DNA of 64,000 nucleotides from Williamsia deligens (lineage in GTDB: Bacteria; Actinomycetota; Actinomycetes; Mycobacteriales; Mycobacteriaceae). Where the stretch lies: NCBI RefSeq assembly GCF_024171765.1, contig NZ_JAMTCI010000004.1, positions 62,001 to 126,000 of the forward strand, read 5' to 3'. This document shows positions 16,951 through 27,683 of this stretch, piece by piece. Numbering within the stretch: the stretch's first letter is position 1; every line of letters starts with the position of its first letter. The notes under the pieces were generated by a model. That model did no database searches and was not told the DNA's origin. It worked only from the letters and a program-made list of their open reading frames with translations. Both the position numbers and the translations under genes were made by a program.

Positions 16951-17894
16951 CCGCCGCGCTGTTCGGGCTGATGGCCGTGGTCCTGGCGGGACCCGTCGCC
17001 GAACGCCTGTCGCGAGCCTCCTGGCCCCTGCACGCCCCGCGTGCGGCGATGGCCCTCTGGCAGGCGATCGCCGTGGCGGCCGTGTTGTCCGCGTTCAGCT
17101 GTGGACTGGCCATCGCGGCGAACCTGCTGGTCCCCGGCCCCGACGGTCGACCGACCACCAACCCCCTCGACGAGATCAACTCGCTCGGGATCGTGCTGTG
17201 GTCGGTGTACGTCGGCGTCTTCCTGCTCACGCTCTTCATCGGCGCCCGCCTGATGTACACGGTGGTGCGCGTGGGCGTCCGGACGCGGGCGCGCCGTGCC
17301 GCGCACCGCACCCTCATCGATCTGCTGGACCGCCTCGACCGCCGCGACTGCGACGGTGCGCTGCGAGCCCGCGACGTCCGCATGCTGGCCGTCGAGCAGC
17401 CCATCGCCTACTGCCTGCCCGGCCTGCGGCAGCGCGTGGTCCTCAGCGAGGGCGTGATCGCCCGGTTGTCGCACGACGAACTCGAGGCGGTCATCACCCA
17501 TGAGCGAGCCCACCTGCGCGCTCGCCACGACCTCGTGCTCGAGGCGTTCATCGCCGTGCACAACGCGTTCCCCCGGTTCATCCGCAGTCGCTCGGCGCTC
17601 GGGGCCGTGCAGCTCCTCGTCGAGGTCCTCGCCGACGATCACGCCGTCCGCGCGACCGGCCCCACACCGCTCGGACGTGCCCTGGTGGCCTGCGCGGACT
17701 CCGTCGCGCCGCGCGGCGCGCTCGCCGTGGGCGGGCCGACCACCCTCACCCGCGTGCGTCGCCTGACCCGCGACAGCCCGGCGCGGTGGCCGTCTGTCGC
17801 GGCCTACGCGGCCGCCGCGGGCATCCTCGTCCTGCCGACGCTGGCGGTCGCCATCCCCTGGCTGACGGAGCTGACCCGTCTCGTCACGGCGTGA
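16947..17894 (+). CDS. M56 family (BlaR1-like) membrane metallopeptidase
   Basis: 315 residues with the zinc motif HERAH at residues 185-189 (VITHERAHLRARHD). Hydrophobic segments lie at the N-terminus (MTAALFGLMAVVLAGPVA), around residues 35-55 and 85-105, and at the C-terminus. It is an integral membrane protease without the extracellular penicillin-binding sensor of classical BlaR1. It corresponds to Rv1845c and probably cleaves BlaI after an envelope signal. GAGGA precedes the ATG. It probably shares a transcript with blaI. Confidence 0.88.
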   Translation: MTAALFGLMAVVLAGPVAERLSRASWPLHAPRAAMALWQAIAVAAVLSAFSCGLAIAANLLVPGPDGRPTTNPLDEINSLGIVLWSVYVGVFLLTLFIGARLMYTVVRVGVRTRARRAAHRTLIDLLDRLDRRDCDGALRARDVRMLAVEQPIAYCLPGLRQRVVLSEGVIARLSHDELEAVITHERAHLRARHDLVLEAFIAVHNAFPRFIRSRSALGAVQLLVEVLADDHAVRATGPTPLGRALVACADSVAPRGALAVGGPTTLTRVRRLTRDSPARWPSVAAYAAAAGILVLPTLAVAIPWLTELTRLVTA

Positions 17895-17943
17895 CCGCGA
17901 CGACCAACGACGTCCTCGCGTACTGCCCGGCGTGTTCAGGTCA

Positions 17944-17949
17944 TAGGCT
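17944..17949 (+). promoter_or_regulatory. -10 box of leaderless promoter (gnd)
   Basis: TAGGCT followed by 6 nt and the ATG at 17956. The leader lacks a Shine-Dalgarno sequence. Confidence 0.5.
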
Positions 17950-17955
17950 GGGGTC

Positions 17956-19419
17956 ATGACACAGAGCTCCCCCGGCGACTCCACGACCACCGCGCGCGCA
18001 CAGATCGGCGTCACCGGCCTGGCCGTCATGGGGTCGAACATCGCCCGCAACCTCGCCCGCCACGGGCACACGGTCGCCCTCCACAACCGCACCACGGCGA
18101 AGACGGATGCTCTGCTCGAGAAGCACGGCGACGACGGCGATTTCGTGCGGACCGAGACGATGGAGGAGTTCGTCGCCGCGCTGGAGAAGCCGCGACGGGT
18201 GCTGATCATGGTCAAGGCCGGCGATCCGACCGACGCCGTGATCCACGAACTGGCCGACCTCATGGAGGACGGCGACGTCATCATCGACGGCGGCAACTCG
18301 CTCTACACCGACACGATCCGCCGCGAGAAGGAGATGAGCGAGCGCAACCTGAACTTCGTCGGCGCCGGCATCTCCGGCGGCGAGGTCGGGGCGCTCGAGG
18401 GTCCGTCGATCATGCCGGGTGGGCCGAAGGAGGCCTACGACTCGCTCGGACCCCTGCTGGAGTCCATCTCCGCACACGTCGACGGTGAACCCTGCTGCAC
18501 GCACATCGGTCCCGACGGCTCCGGCCATTTCGTGAAGATGGTGCACAACGGCATCGAGTACGCCGACATGCAGCTCATCGGCGAGGCCTACGACCTGCTG
18601 CGTCGCGCGCTGGGGCTGTCGGTGGAGCAGATCGCGGACGTCTTCCGCGACTGGAACTCGGGCGACCTGGAGAGCTACCTCGTCGAGATCACCGCCGAGG
18701 TCCTGTCGCAGACCGACGCCGAGACCGGCAAGCCGCTGGTCGACGTCATCGTCGACGCCGCCGGCCAGAAGGGCACCGGACGCTGGACCGTGAAGTCCGC
18801 CCTCGACCTCGGTGTCCCCGTCACCGGGATCGGTGAGGCCGTGTTCGCCCGCGCACTGTCCAGCGAGCTGGAGCAGCGCGCGGCGGCTACCGGACTCAAG
18901 GCCGGCACGATCGGCGAGAAGCCCACCGACACCGAGTCGTTCGTCTCCGACGTCCGCGCGGCGCTGTACGCCTCGAAGGTCATCGCCTACGCGCAGGGAT
19001 TCGACCAGATCGCCGCGGGCAGCGAGGAGTACGGCTGGGACCTGCACCCCGGTGCCATGGCCACCATCTGGCGCGGCGGCTGCATCATCCGCGCACAGTT
19101 CCTCAACCGCATCCGCGACGCCTACGACGAGGACCCGGACCTGAAGAGCCTGCTGCTGGCGCCGTACTTCCGCGACGCCGTCGAGGAGGGCGTGGAGAGC
19201 TGGCGACGCGTCGTCACCACCGCGGCGGGGCTGGGCATCCCGGTGCCGGCCTTCGCGTCGTCGCTGTCGTACTACGACGGTCTCCGGTCCGAGCGTCTGC
19301 CCGCCGCCCTCACCCAGGGTCTGCGCGACTTCTTCGGCGCACACACCTACCAGCGCGTCGACAAGGAGGGCACGTTCCACACACTGTGGAGCGAGGACCG
19401 CTCCGAGGTGGAGGCCTGA
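17956..19419 (+). CDS. gnd: 6-phosphogluconate dehydrogenase, decarboxylating
   Basis: 487 residues, the long homodimeric form. The enzyme oxidises 6-phosphogluconate to ribulose 5-phosphate and CO2 with NADP+, in the pentose phosphate pathway. The dinucleotide motif GLAVMGSNIARNLARHG is at residues 17-33. The substrate signature GAGISGGEVGALEGPSIMPG and the catalytic Lys in GSGHFVKMVHNGIEY follow. The C-terminal His/Arg tail is intact (FGAHTYQRVD). guaB1 follows after 9 nt, as in M. tuberculosis (Rv1844c-Rv1843c). Confidence 0.96.
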   Translation: MTQSSPGDSTTTARAQIGVTGLAVMGSNIARNLARHGHTVALHNRTTAKTDALLEKHGDDGDFVRTETMEEFVAALEKPRRVLIMVKAGDPTDAVIHELADLMEDGDVIIDGGNSLYTDTIRREKEMSERNLNFVGAGISGGEVGALEGPSIMPGGPKEAYDSLGPLLESISAHVDGEPCCTHIGPDGSGHFVKMVHNGIEYADMQLIGEAYDLLRRALGLSVEQIADVFRDWNSGDLESYLVEITAEVLSQTDAETGKPLVDVIVDAAGQKGTGRWTVKSALDLGVPVTGIGEAVFARALSSELEQRAAATGLKAGTIGEKPTDTESFVSDVRAALYASKVIAYAQGFDQIAAGSEEYGWDLHPGAMATIWRGGCIIRAQFLNRIRDAYDEDPDLKSLLLAPYFRDAVEEGVESWRRVVTTAAGLGIPVPAFASSLSYYDGLRSERLPAALTQGLRDFFGAHTYQRVDKEGTFHTLWSEDRSEVEA

Positions 19420-20868
<1,449 letters not shown>

Positions 20869-20870
20869 CG

Positions 20871-22277
20871 ATGACGCAGACACTGATCATCGTCGGCAGC
20901 CTCGCGGGCTTCATCGCCCTCACGCTGGGCACGGCGCTGTTCGTCGCGGCGGAGTTCTCCCTCACCGCGCTCGAGCGGTCCACCGTCGACTCCGATCTCC
21001 ACAACCGCGACGACCGACGGGCGCGACAGGTCGCCCGGGCACACCGCACGCTGTCGTTCCAGCTGTCGGGTGCACAGCTCGGCATCACCATCACCACGCT
21101 GGTCACCGGGTACATCGCCGAGCCCGTCCTGGCCCAGCTGTTCGGTCCCGCACTCGAGGCCGCCGGTGTCGGTGACGACCTCACCGACGTGCTGTCGATC
21201 GTCGCCGCGCTCGTCGTGGCGACGTCGTTGTCGATGGTCCTCGGTGAGCTGATCCCGAAGAACGCGGCCATCGCACGGCCTCTGCCCACCGCGCGGGCGA
21301 CCGCCGGACCGATGGTGGCGTTCTCGTCGATCTTCTCGTGGGCCATCCGCGGCACCAACGGGACCGCGAACTGGGTGGTGCGCCGCCTGGGCATCGAGCC
21401 CGCCGAGGAGTTGCGCTCGGCACGGTCGCCCGAGGAACTGGGCTCGCTCGTGCGCAACTCCGCGCGGGAGGGGTCGCTCGACCAGAGCACGGCCATCCTG
21501 GTCGGGCGATCGCTGCGGTTCGGCGAGCGGACCGCCGAGGAACTGATGACCCCGCGGTCCACCGTCGAGGCCCTCGACGAGACCGCCGACGTCCGCGATC
21601 TCATCGTCGCCGCGTCGCAGACCGGCTTCTCCCGGTTCCCCGTCGTCGTCGACGGCGACCTCGACAACATCCGCGGGTTCGTCCACATCAAACAGGCGTT
21701 CACCCTGCCGGTGTCGGCCCGTCAGACGACGTCCCTCGGCGACATCGCCCGCGCGGTACCCGTCGTCCCCGACAGCCTCGACGGGGACACGCTCATGGCG
21801 CGCATCCGCGGCGACGGGATGCAGGTGGCCGTCGTCATCGACGAGTACGGGGGCACCGCGGGGATCGTGACCACCGAGGACCTGATCGAGGAGATCGTCG
21901 GCGACGTGACCGACGAGCACGACGACGAGCAGGCCGACGTGCAGCGATCCGACGACGGGTGGATCTGTTCGGGGCTGCTGCGCATCGACGAACTCGCCGC
22001 GGCGACCGGGTACCACGCCCCCGACGGTGACTACGACACCCTCGGTGGACTCGTGGTCGCCCTGCTGGGGCGGATCGCCGCGGAGGGTGACGTGGTCCCC
22101 CTCCCCGAGCGTCACGAGGGCGAGGACGACGCCGGACCCGACCCGGTGCCGGTGGAGCCGCGATGGCGGGCACGGGTCGTGCGGATGGACGGTCGGCGGG
22201 TCGACGCGGTGGCCATCTCCGCCATCGACCCCGACGCGCTCCCCGACACCGATGCGGACGGGGAGGTCGACGCATGA
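20871..22277 (+). CDS. CNNM/HlyC-CorC family transporter with CBS and CorC_HlyC domains
   Basis: 468 residues. An N-terminal DUF21/CNNM membrane domain begins with the hydrophobic LIIVGSLAGFIALTLGTALF and contains FVAAEFSLTALERS and the GAQLGITITTLVTGY signature. A CBS pair (from MTPRSTVEALDE) and a C-terminal CorC_HlyC domain with VVIDEYGGTAGIVT follow. The family includes Mg2+/Na+-linked exporters; the actual ion is unknown. The equivalent is Rv1842c. A GTG at 20865 overlapping the guaB1 stop is an alternative start. Confidence 0.9.
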   Translation: MTQTLIIVGSLAGFIALTLGTALFVAAEFSLTALERSTVDSDLHNRDDRRARQVARAHRTLSFQLSGAQLGITITTLVTGYIAEPVLAQLFGPALEAAGVGDDLTDVLSIVAALVVATSLSMVLGELIPKNAAIARPLPTARATAGPMVAFSSIFSWAIRGTNGTANWVVRRLGIEPAEELRSARSPEELGSLVRNSAREGSLDQSTAILVGRSLRFGERTAEELMTPRSTVEALDETADVRDLIVAASQTGFSRFPVVVDGDLDNIRGFVHIKQAFTLPVSARQTTSLGDIARAVPVVPDSLDGDTLMARIRGDGMQVAVVIDEYGGTAGIVTTEDLIEEIVGDVTDEHDDEQADVQRSDDGWICSGLLRIDELAAATGYHAPDGDYDTLGGLVVALLGRIAAEGDVVPLPERHEGEDDAGPDPVPVEPRWRARVVRMDGRRVDAVAISAIDPDALPDTDADGEVDA

Positions 22278-23350
22278 GCGACGGGGTGGGTGTCCTCCTG
22301 GCGGTGCTGCTGCTCGCCGGCAACGCGTTCTTCGTGGCCGCGGAGTTCTCCCTTATCTCGGCGCGGCGCGACCGTCTGGAGACGCTGGTCGACCAGGGCA
22401 AACGCCGGGCGCGCACCGTCATCCGCGCGGGTCAGGACCTGTCGTTGATGCTGGCCGGCGCGCAGCTGGGCATCACCGTGTGTTCGATCCTGCTGGGTCG
22501 CGTCGGCGAGCCGGCCGTCGCCCATCTCATCGAGGCGCCGATGGACCTGCTCGGGGTCCCGGAGGCACTGCTGCACCCCATCGGCTTCGCCATCGCGCTG
22601 ATCCTGGTCGTCGCGCTGCACATCCTGCTCGGTGAGATGGTGCCCAAGAACATCGCCCTGGCCGGTCCCGAACGGTCGGCCATGCTGCTCGTCCCGGTGC
22701 ACCTGGCCTGGATCCGGCTGGCGAAACCCTTCATCGCGTTCTACAACCTGGCCGCGAACCTGTCGTTGCGCGTGCTGCGCATCCAGCCCCGCGACGAGCT
22801 GGACGCGACGGTCTCCGCGGGTGAACTGGCCGAGATGATCGGCGAGTCGCGGGAGGAGGGCCTGCTCGACGCCGAGGAGCACGACAGGTTGAGCCGCGCG
22901 TTGCGGAACTCCGCGCGCACGGTGTCCGAGGTGGCGATCCCGCTGTCGGACCTGCGCAGCGTGCGCGCCGCGGCCGATCCCGTCACGGGTCGGTCCGGTC
23001 CGACCCTCGGCTCGATCGAACGCGCGGTCTCCGAGACGGGGTTCTCCCGCTTCCCGGTGCGTGGCGCCGACGGCACCTACACCGGTTACCTGCACCTCAA
23101 GGACGTGCTCGACGAGATCCTCGACGACAGCGTCGGCCCGGACACCGTCATCGGCGCCGACACCATCCGACCGCTGCCGGTGATCTCCGGGGACACTTCC
23201 CTCGACGAGGCGACCGCGGCGCTGCGACGCACGAGCGCCCACCTGGGCACCGTCGTCGACAGCAACGGCCGGACGACCGGTGTGGTGGCGCTCGAGGACC
23301 TCGTGGAGGAGTTCGTCGGCACCGTCCGCGACGAGACCCACCGGATATGA
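22274..23350 (+). CDS. CNNM/DUF21 family transporter with CBS pair
   Basis: 358 residues. It is paralogous to the gene just upstream and shares its DUF21 signatures (FFVAAEFSLISARRDRLE, LAGAQLGITVCSILLG, LGEMVPKNIALAGP). It ends straight after the CBS pair, without the C-terminal CorC_HlyC domain. The two genes overlap as ATGA, so a hetero-oligomer is plausible. Its equivalent is Rv1841c. It overlaps the following gene by 4 nt (ATGA at 23347). Confidence 0.9.
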   Translation: MSDGVGVLLAVLLLAGNAFFVAAEFSLISARRDRLETLVDQGKRRARTVIRAGQDLSLMLAGAQLGITVCSILLGRVGEPAVAHLIEAPMDLLGVPEALLHPIGFAIALILVVALHILLGEMVPKNIALAGPERSAMLLVPVHLAWIRLAKPFIAFYNLAANLSLRVLRIQPRDELDATVSAGELAEMIGESREEGLLDAEEHDRLSRALRNSARTVSEVAIPLSDLRSVRAAADPVTGRSGPTLGSIERAVSETGFSRFPVRGADGTYTGYLHLKDVLDEILDDSVGPDTVIGADTIRPLPVISGDTSLDEATAALRRTSAHLGTVVDSNGRTTGVVALEDLVEEFVGTVRDETHRI

Positions 23351-24258
23351 CCACCGCGCCCACCGCCGTCGTCGCCCGCACGATGGGCGTCGACGAGTGG
23401 TCGGCCGCCCAGACGGCCCATGCCGCACGCGTCGATGCCCTCCTCGACGACCACCCGCGGCGCCTGCCGGACGGCACCGAGCACCCCGTGTGGGGGTTCC
23501 TCTTCCGCTACTACAACCACAGACCCGCCCGCCTGCGACGGTGGCACCCCGGACACGGTGTCGCGCTGTCCGGGCGTCCCCCGCACGTCGACCGGCCGCA
23601 CTACCTGCTCGACGGGGACGCGATCGTCGTCGACCCCGATCACCTCGAGGCCCGACGGCCGACCGTCGAGTACGTCGCGGCGCTCCTGCGCGCGACGGCC
23701 GGGCGGTCCGCCCGCCTGAACTGCTTCGGTCTGCACGAGTGGGCCATGGTCTACCGCGAACCCGACGGTCGCCGGCACGGCACGCCGCTGCGACTGACGC
23801 CGGCCCAGACCGATGCCGTGGTCGAGGAGCGCGGACTCCGCTGCACCCACTTCGACGCGTTCCGGTTCTTCACCGGTGGCGCGGCCGATCGCAACGCACA
23901 ACCGCTGTCGCGGGCACGTCAGGTCGCCACCGAGCAGCCCGGCTGCATGCACGCGGGCATGGACCTCTACAAGTGGGCGGCCAAACTCGAGGTGCTGGTC
24001 GGGTCGGCGGTGGTGATCGATGCGCTCGACCTCGCCTTCGCGCTGCGCGAGCTCGACATGCGGGCGAGCCCCTACGACCTGGGCGATCTGGGGTTCGCCG
24101 CGATCGCCGTGGAGACCGCGCGTGGGCGGGCGGAGTACGTCGCCCGCCAGCGCGAACTGGCCGAACGTGCGTCGGGGATCCGTGCCGCGCTGCTCGATCG
24201 GTGCGACTCCCTGCTGCTGACGGCCACCGTGGGCAGCTCGTTTCCTACCGCTGAGTAG
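23347..24258 (+). CDS. conserved protein of unknown function
   Basis: 303 residues, no function assigned with confidence. Blocks that look conserved are [14 protein letters not shown] near residue 45, [15 protein letters not shown] near 121, [14 protein letters not shown] near 156 and [16 protein letters not shown] near 197. They are rich in His, Cys, Asp and aromatic residues and could form a metal or nucleotide site. There is no signal peptide or membrane segment. From memory, some databases label relatives '3-methyladenine DNA glycosylase', but no known glycosylase motif is visible. It is coupled by ATGA to the transporter gene and precedes glcB. Confidence 0.75.
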   Translation: MTTAPTAVVARTMGVDEWSAAQTAHAARVDALLDDHPRRLPDGTEHPVWGFLFRYYNHRPARLRRWHPGHGVALSGRPPHVDRPHYLLDGDAIVVDPDHLEARRPTVEYVAALLRATAGRSARLNCFGLHEWAMVYREPDGRRHGTPLRLTPAQTDAVVEERGLRCTHFDAFRFFTGGAADRNAQPLSRARQVATEQPGCMHAGMDLYKWAAKLEVLVGSAVVIDALDLAFALRELDMRASPYDLGDLGFAAIAVETARGRAEYVARQRELAERASGIRAALLDRCDSLLLTATVGSSFPTAE

Positions 24259-24261
24259 GAT
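24256..24261 (+). promoter_or_regulatory. -10 box candidate for glcB
   Basis: TAGGAT, whose first three bases are the stop codon of the preceding gene. A start near 24268 would give a 28-nt leader containing AGAGGAG before the ATG. Confidence 0.35.
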
Positions 24262-24295
24262 CAGTGCCCGGATCGAAACGAACGAAAGAGGAGAC

Positions 24296-26494
24296 ATGAG
24301 CGAACGCGTCACCGTCGGCGGAGTGCAGGTCGCCGGCGTCCTGCACGACTTCATCACCTCCGAGGCCCTCCCCGGCACCGGTGTCGACGCCGACGCGTTC
24401 TGGGACGGCGTGGGCCGCATCATCACCGACCTCGCGCCCCGAAACCGGGAGCTGCTCGGCGTCCGCGACGACCTGCAGGCCAAGATCGACGACTGGCACC
24501 ACCAGAACAGCGAGATCGACCCGGGCGCCTACAAGGCGTTCCTGCAGGAGATCGGCTACCTCGTCCCGGTGCCCGAGGACTTCCAGATCGCCACCAGCGG
24601 TGTCGACACCGAGATCACCAGCACCGCGGGCCCGCAGCTCGTCGTGCCCGTGCTCAACGCCCGCTTCGCGCTGAACGCCTCCAACGCCCGCTGGGGATCG
24701 CTGTACGACGCGCTCTACGGCACCGACGTCATCCCCGAGTCGGACGGTGCCGAGAAGGGCACGTCCTACAACAAGGTCCGCGGCGACAAGGTCATCGCCT
24801 ACGCCAAGGACTTCCTCGACGGGGCCGTCCCGCTGGAGGACGCGAAGTGGGCCGACGTCACCGGGCTCGCCGTCGACGGATCGACGCTCGCGATCACCAC
24901 GTCGTCCGGGTCCACGTCGCTCGCCGACCCGTCCGCGTTCGTCGGATACCTCGGCGACGCCGGGACCCCCACCGGGATCCTGCTGCGCCACAACGGCCTG
25001 CACCTCGAGGTCCAGGTCGACGCCGACTCCCCGATCGGGTCGACCGACCCGGCGGGCATCAAGGACGTGCTCGTCGAGTCCGCGATCACCACGATCATGG
25101 ACTTCGAGGACTCGGTCGCCGCCGTCGACGCCGACGACAAGGTGCTCGGGTACCGCAACTGGCTGGGACTGAACAAGGGCGATCTGGCCGAGGAGGTCAG
25201 CAAGGGCGGCAAGACCTTCACCCGGACCCTGAACCCCGACCGCGTCTACAGCACACCGCAGGGTGGCGAACTGACGCTGCCGGGCCGGTCACTGCTCTTC
25301 GTCCGCAACGTCGGTCACCTGATGACCAACGACGCGATCGTCACCGCCGACGGTGCCGAGGTGCCCGAGGGCATCCTCGACGCCGTCTTCACCTCGCTGA
25401 TCGGCATCCACGGGATGAGCGGCGCCGGGAGCGAAGCGAGCGGGCCTGGTGTCACGCCAGTCGGCCTGCAGAACTCGCGCACGGGGTCGATCTACATCGT
25501 CAAGCCGAAGATGCACGGGCCCGACGAAGTCGCGTTCACCGTCGAGCTGTTCGGTCGGGTCGAGGAGCTCCTCGGCCTGCCCGCGAACACGATCAAGGTC
25601 GGCATCATGGACGAGGAGCGCCGCACCACGGTGAACCTCAAGGCCTGCATCAAGGCCGCGGCGGATCGGGTCGTGTTCATCAACACCGGCTTCCTCGACC
25701 GCACCGGCGACGAGATCCACACCTCGATGGAGGCCGGCGCCGTCATCCGCAAGGCGGAGATGAAGTCGCAGACCTGGATCAAGGCCTACGAGGACTCGAA
25801 CGTCGACATCGGCCTGCACGCCGGCCTCGCGCACCACGCGCAGATCGGCAAGGGCATGTGGGCCATGCCCGACCTCATGGCCGACATGATCGAGCAGAAG
25901 ATCGGTCACCCCAAGTCGGGTGCGACCACCGCGTGGGTCCCGTCCCCGACGGCCGCGACGCTGCACGCCCTGCACTACCACCAGGTCGACGTGTTCGAGC
26001 GTCAGGGCGAGATCGCCAAGCGCGACCCTGCCCCCGTCGACGACATCCTGCAGATCCCGCTCGCCACGGACACCAACTGGTCCGACGAGGAGCGCAAGCA
26101 GGAGCTCGACAACAACTGCCAGTCGATCCTGGGCTACGTCGTCCGCTGGATCGATCAGGGCGTCGGGTGCTCGAAGGTGCCCGACATCCACGACGTCGCG
26201 CTCATGGAGGACCGTGCGACGCTGCGGATCTCGAGTCAGCTGCTGGCGAACTGGGTCCGCCACGGGATCATCACCGAGGACCAGGTCGTCGAGTCGCTGC
26301 AGCGGATGGCCGCGGTCGTCGACGAGCAGAACTCGGGCGACAAGTCCTACCGCCCCATGGCGCCGGACTTCGACTCCAGCATCGCCTTCCAGGCGGCCAG
26401 GGAGCTGATCCTGTCGGGTACCTCGCAGCCCAGCGGTTACACCGAGCCGATCCTGCATCGGCGCCGCCGGGAGTACAAGGCCGCCAACGCCTGA
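24296..26494 (+). CDS. glcB: malate synthase G
   Basis: 732 residues. The enzyme condenses glyoxylate with acetyl-CoA to malate, the second step of the glyoxylate shunt. Characteristic segments include the acetyl-CoA/Mg site around [35 protein letters not shown] and [17 protein letters not shown], and the C-terminal [20 protein letters not shown] with the redox-sensitive Cys. An AGAGGAG ribosome site precedes the ATG. Residues 376-392 carry a Gly/Ser-rich insertion of about 8 residues relative to the mycobacterial enzyme. It lies in a surface-loop position, so activity is probably retained. Confidence 0.96.
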   Translation: MSERVTVGGVQVAGVLHDFITSEALPGTGVDADAFWDGVGRIITDLAPRNRELLGVRDDLQAKIDDWHHQNSEIDPGAYKAFLQEIGYLVPVPEDFQIATSGVDTEITSTAGPQLVVPVLNARFALNASNARWGSLYDALYGTDVIPESDGAEKGTSYNKVRGDKVIAYAKDFLDGAVPLEDAKWADVTGLAVDGSTLAITTSSGSTSLADPSAFVGYLGDAGTPTGILLRHNGLHLEVQVDADSPIGSTDPAGIKDVLVESAITTIMDFEDSVAAVDADDKVLGYRNWLGLNKGDLAEEVSKGGKTFTRTLNPDRVYSTPQGGELTLPGRSLLFVRNVGHLMTNDAIVTADGAEVPEGILDAVFTSLIGIHGMSGAGSEASGPGVTPVGLQNSRTGSIYIVKPKMHGPDEVAFTVELFGRVEELLGLPANTIKVGIMDEERRTTVNLKACIKAAADRVVFINTGFLDRTGDEIHTSMEAGAVIRKAEMKSQTWIKAYEDSNVDIGLHAGLAHHAQIGKGMWAMPDLMADMIEQKIGHPKSGATTAWVPSPTAATLHALHYHQVDVFERQGEIAKRDPAPVDDILQIPLATDTNWSDEERKQELDNNCQSILGYVVRWIDQGVGCSKVPDIHDVALMEDRATLRISSQLLANWVRHGIITEDQVVESLQRMAAVVDEQNSGDKSYRPMAPDFDSSIAFQAARELILSGTSQPSGYTEPILHRRRREYKAANA

Positions 26495-26504
26495 GATGTA
26501 GGAC

Positions 26505-27674
26505 ATGGCCCGGCACCGCACGGACACATCGCGACGCCGCGGCGTCAGCCGGGGGCTGACGCTGTCGGTGCTCGCGATCGTGATCGTCGCGGTGCTGGTC
26601 GTGGTCTGGATACTCCTCGGACGCAGTCTCCGAGACGATGCGGGGCAGGCGGCGCGATCGTGCGTCGAGGGGCCCGAGACCGTGTCGGTCGTCGCCGACG
26701 CCGACATCGCCGAGCCGCTGTCCGCGATCGCCGCCGCCTACAACGCGACGAGACCCGTCGTCCGCGACAGGTGCATCACCGTCTCGGTCCGTCCGGTCGA
26801 CCCGAAGACGACCCTCGACGGCCTGACCGGCACCTGGGACACCGCGTCGATGGGCGCCTACCCGGCCGCGTGGGTCCCGGCGTCGTCGGTGTGGAGCGCG
26901 CAACTCCTCACGGCGCGGTCGTCCGTCGTCGACGGTGACCCCGAGTCGCTGGTGTCGTCCCCCGTCGTCCTCGCCGTGGCACCCGAGCTGGCGCGGGCGG
27001 CCGCCGGGAAGCTGTCGTGGATCGACCTGGCCACGCTGGCACGCGACGACAACTCGTTGAGCCGGTTCGGGCTCACCGGGTGGGGATCGCTGCGCTTGGC
27101 GATGCCGGCGGGTCCGCAGACCGACGCCACGGTGCTCGCCGCGCAGGCCGTCGCCACGGAGGTGAGTCGGGTCGGCACCGCAGGGCTCACCGTCGACGAC
27201 GCCCGCTCCGCACAGGTCACCTCGACCGTCGGTGCGCTGAAGTCGTCCGCGCCGACATCGACCGACGGCAGCGCCACCCGGACGCTGCCGTCCGTGGCAG
27301 GCACCGATCCGGCCCGCGCACCGGTACACGCGGTACCGATCACCGAGCAGGCGCTGTATGCGGCGACACGGTCGGGATCCCCGTCCGTGGTCGAGCTCGT
27401 CCCGACAGGCGCGACACCCTCGGCCGACCATCCCGTCGTCGACCTCACCGGACCGGAGGTGTCCGCCGCGGCCGCGGAGACGGTCACGGCGTTCTTCCGC
27501 TTCGCGCGGATGCCCGACCAGCTGCGGTCACTGACCCGGCTCGGGTTCCGCGGTGCGGCCGAGCAGGCCGCACCGACCGGCGCGGTCACCTTCCCCGCGA
27601 TCGACACCCCGATGCCCGCCGGCGACCCGGCCGCCGTGGCCGAGATCGCGCGGCAGGTCTACTCCGCCCGCTGA
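26505..27674 (+). CDS. membrane-anchored solute-binding-like protein (Rv1836c-type, no VWA domain)
   Basis: 389 residues. A basic N-terminus (MARHRTDTSRRRG) precedes one membrane helix at about residues 17-40 (LTLSVLAIVIVAVLVVVWILL). The rest should be outside the cell and resembles a type 2 periplasmic binding domain. The N-terminal two thirds follow M. tuberculosis Rv1836c, also next to glcB, but that protein continues into a von Willebrand A domain and this one stops before it. Ligand unknown. It is convergent with gcvP, 9 nt apart. Confidence 0.75.
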   Translation: MARHRTDTSRRRGVSRGLTLSVLAIVIVAVLVVVWILLGRSLRDDAGQAARSCVEGPETVSVVADADIAEPLSAIAAAYNATRPVVRDRCITVSVRPVDPKTTLDGLTGTWDTASMGAYPAAWVPASSVWSAQLLTARSSVVDGDPESLVSSPVVLAVAPELARAAAGKLSWIDLATLARDDNSLSRFGLTGWGSLRLAMPAGPQTDATVLAAQAVATEVSRVGTAGLTVDDARSAQVTSTVGALKSSAPTSTDGSATRTLPSVAGTDPARAPVHAVPITEQALYAATRSGSPSVVELVPTGATPSADHPVVDLTGPEVSAAAAETVTAFFRFARMPDQLRSLTRLGFRGAAEQAAPTGAVTFPAIDTPMPAGDPAAVAEIARQVYSAR

Positions 27675-27683
27675 TCCTGCGGT

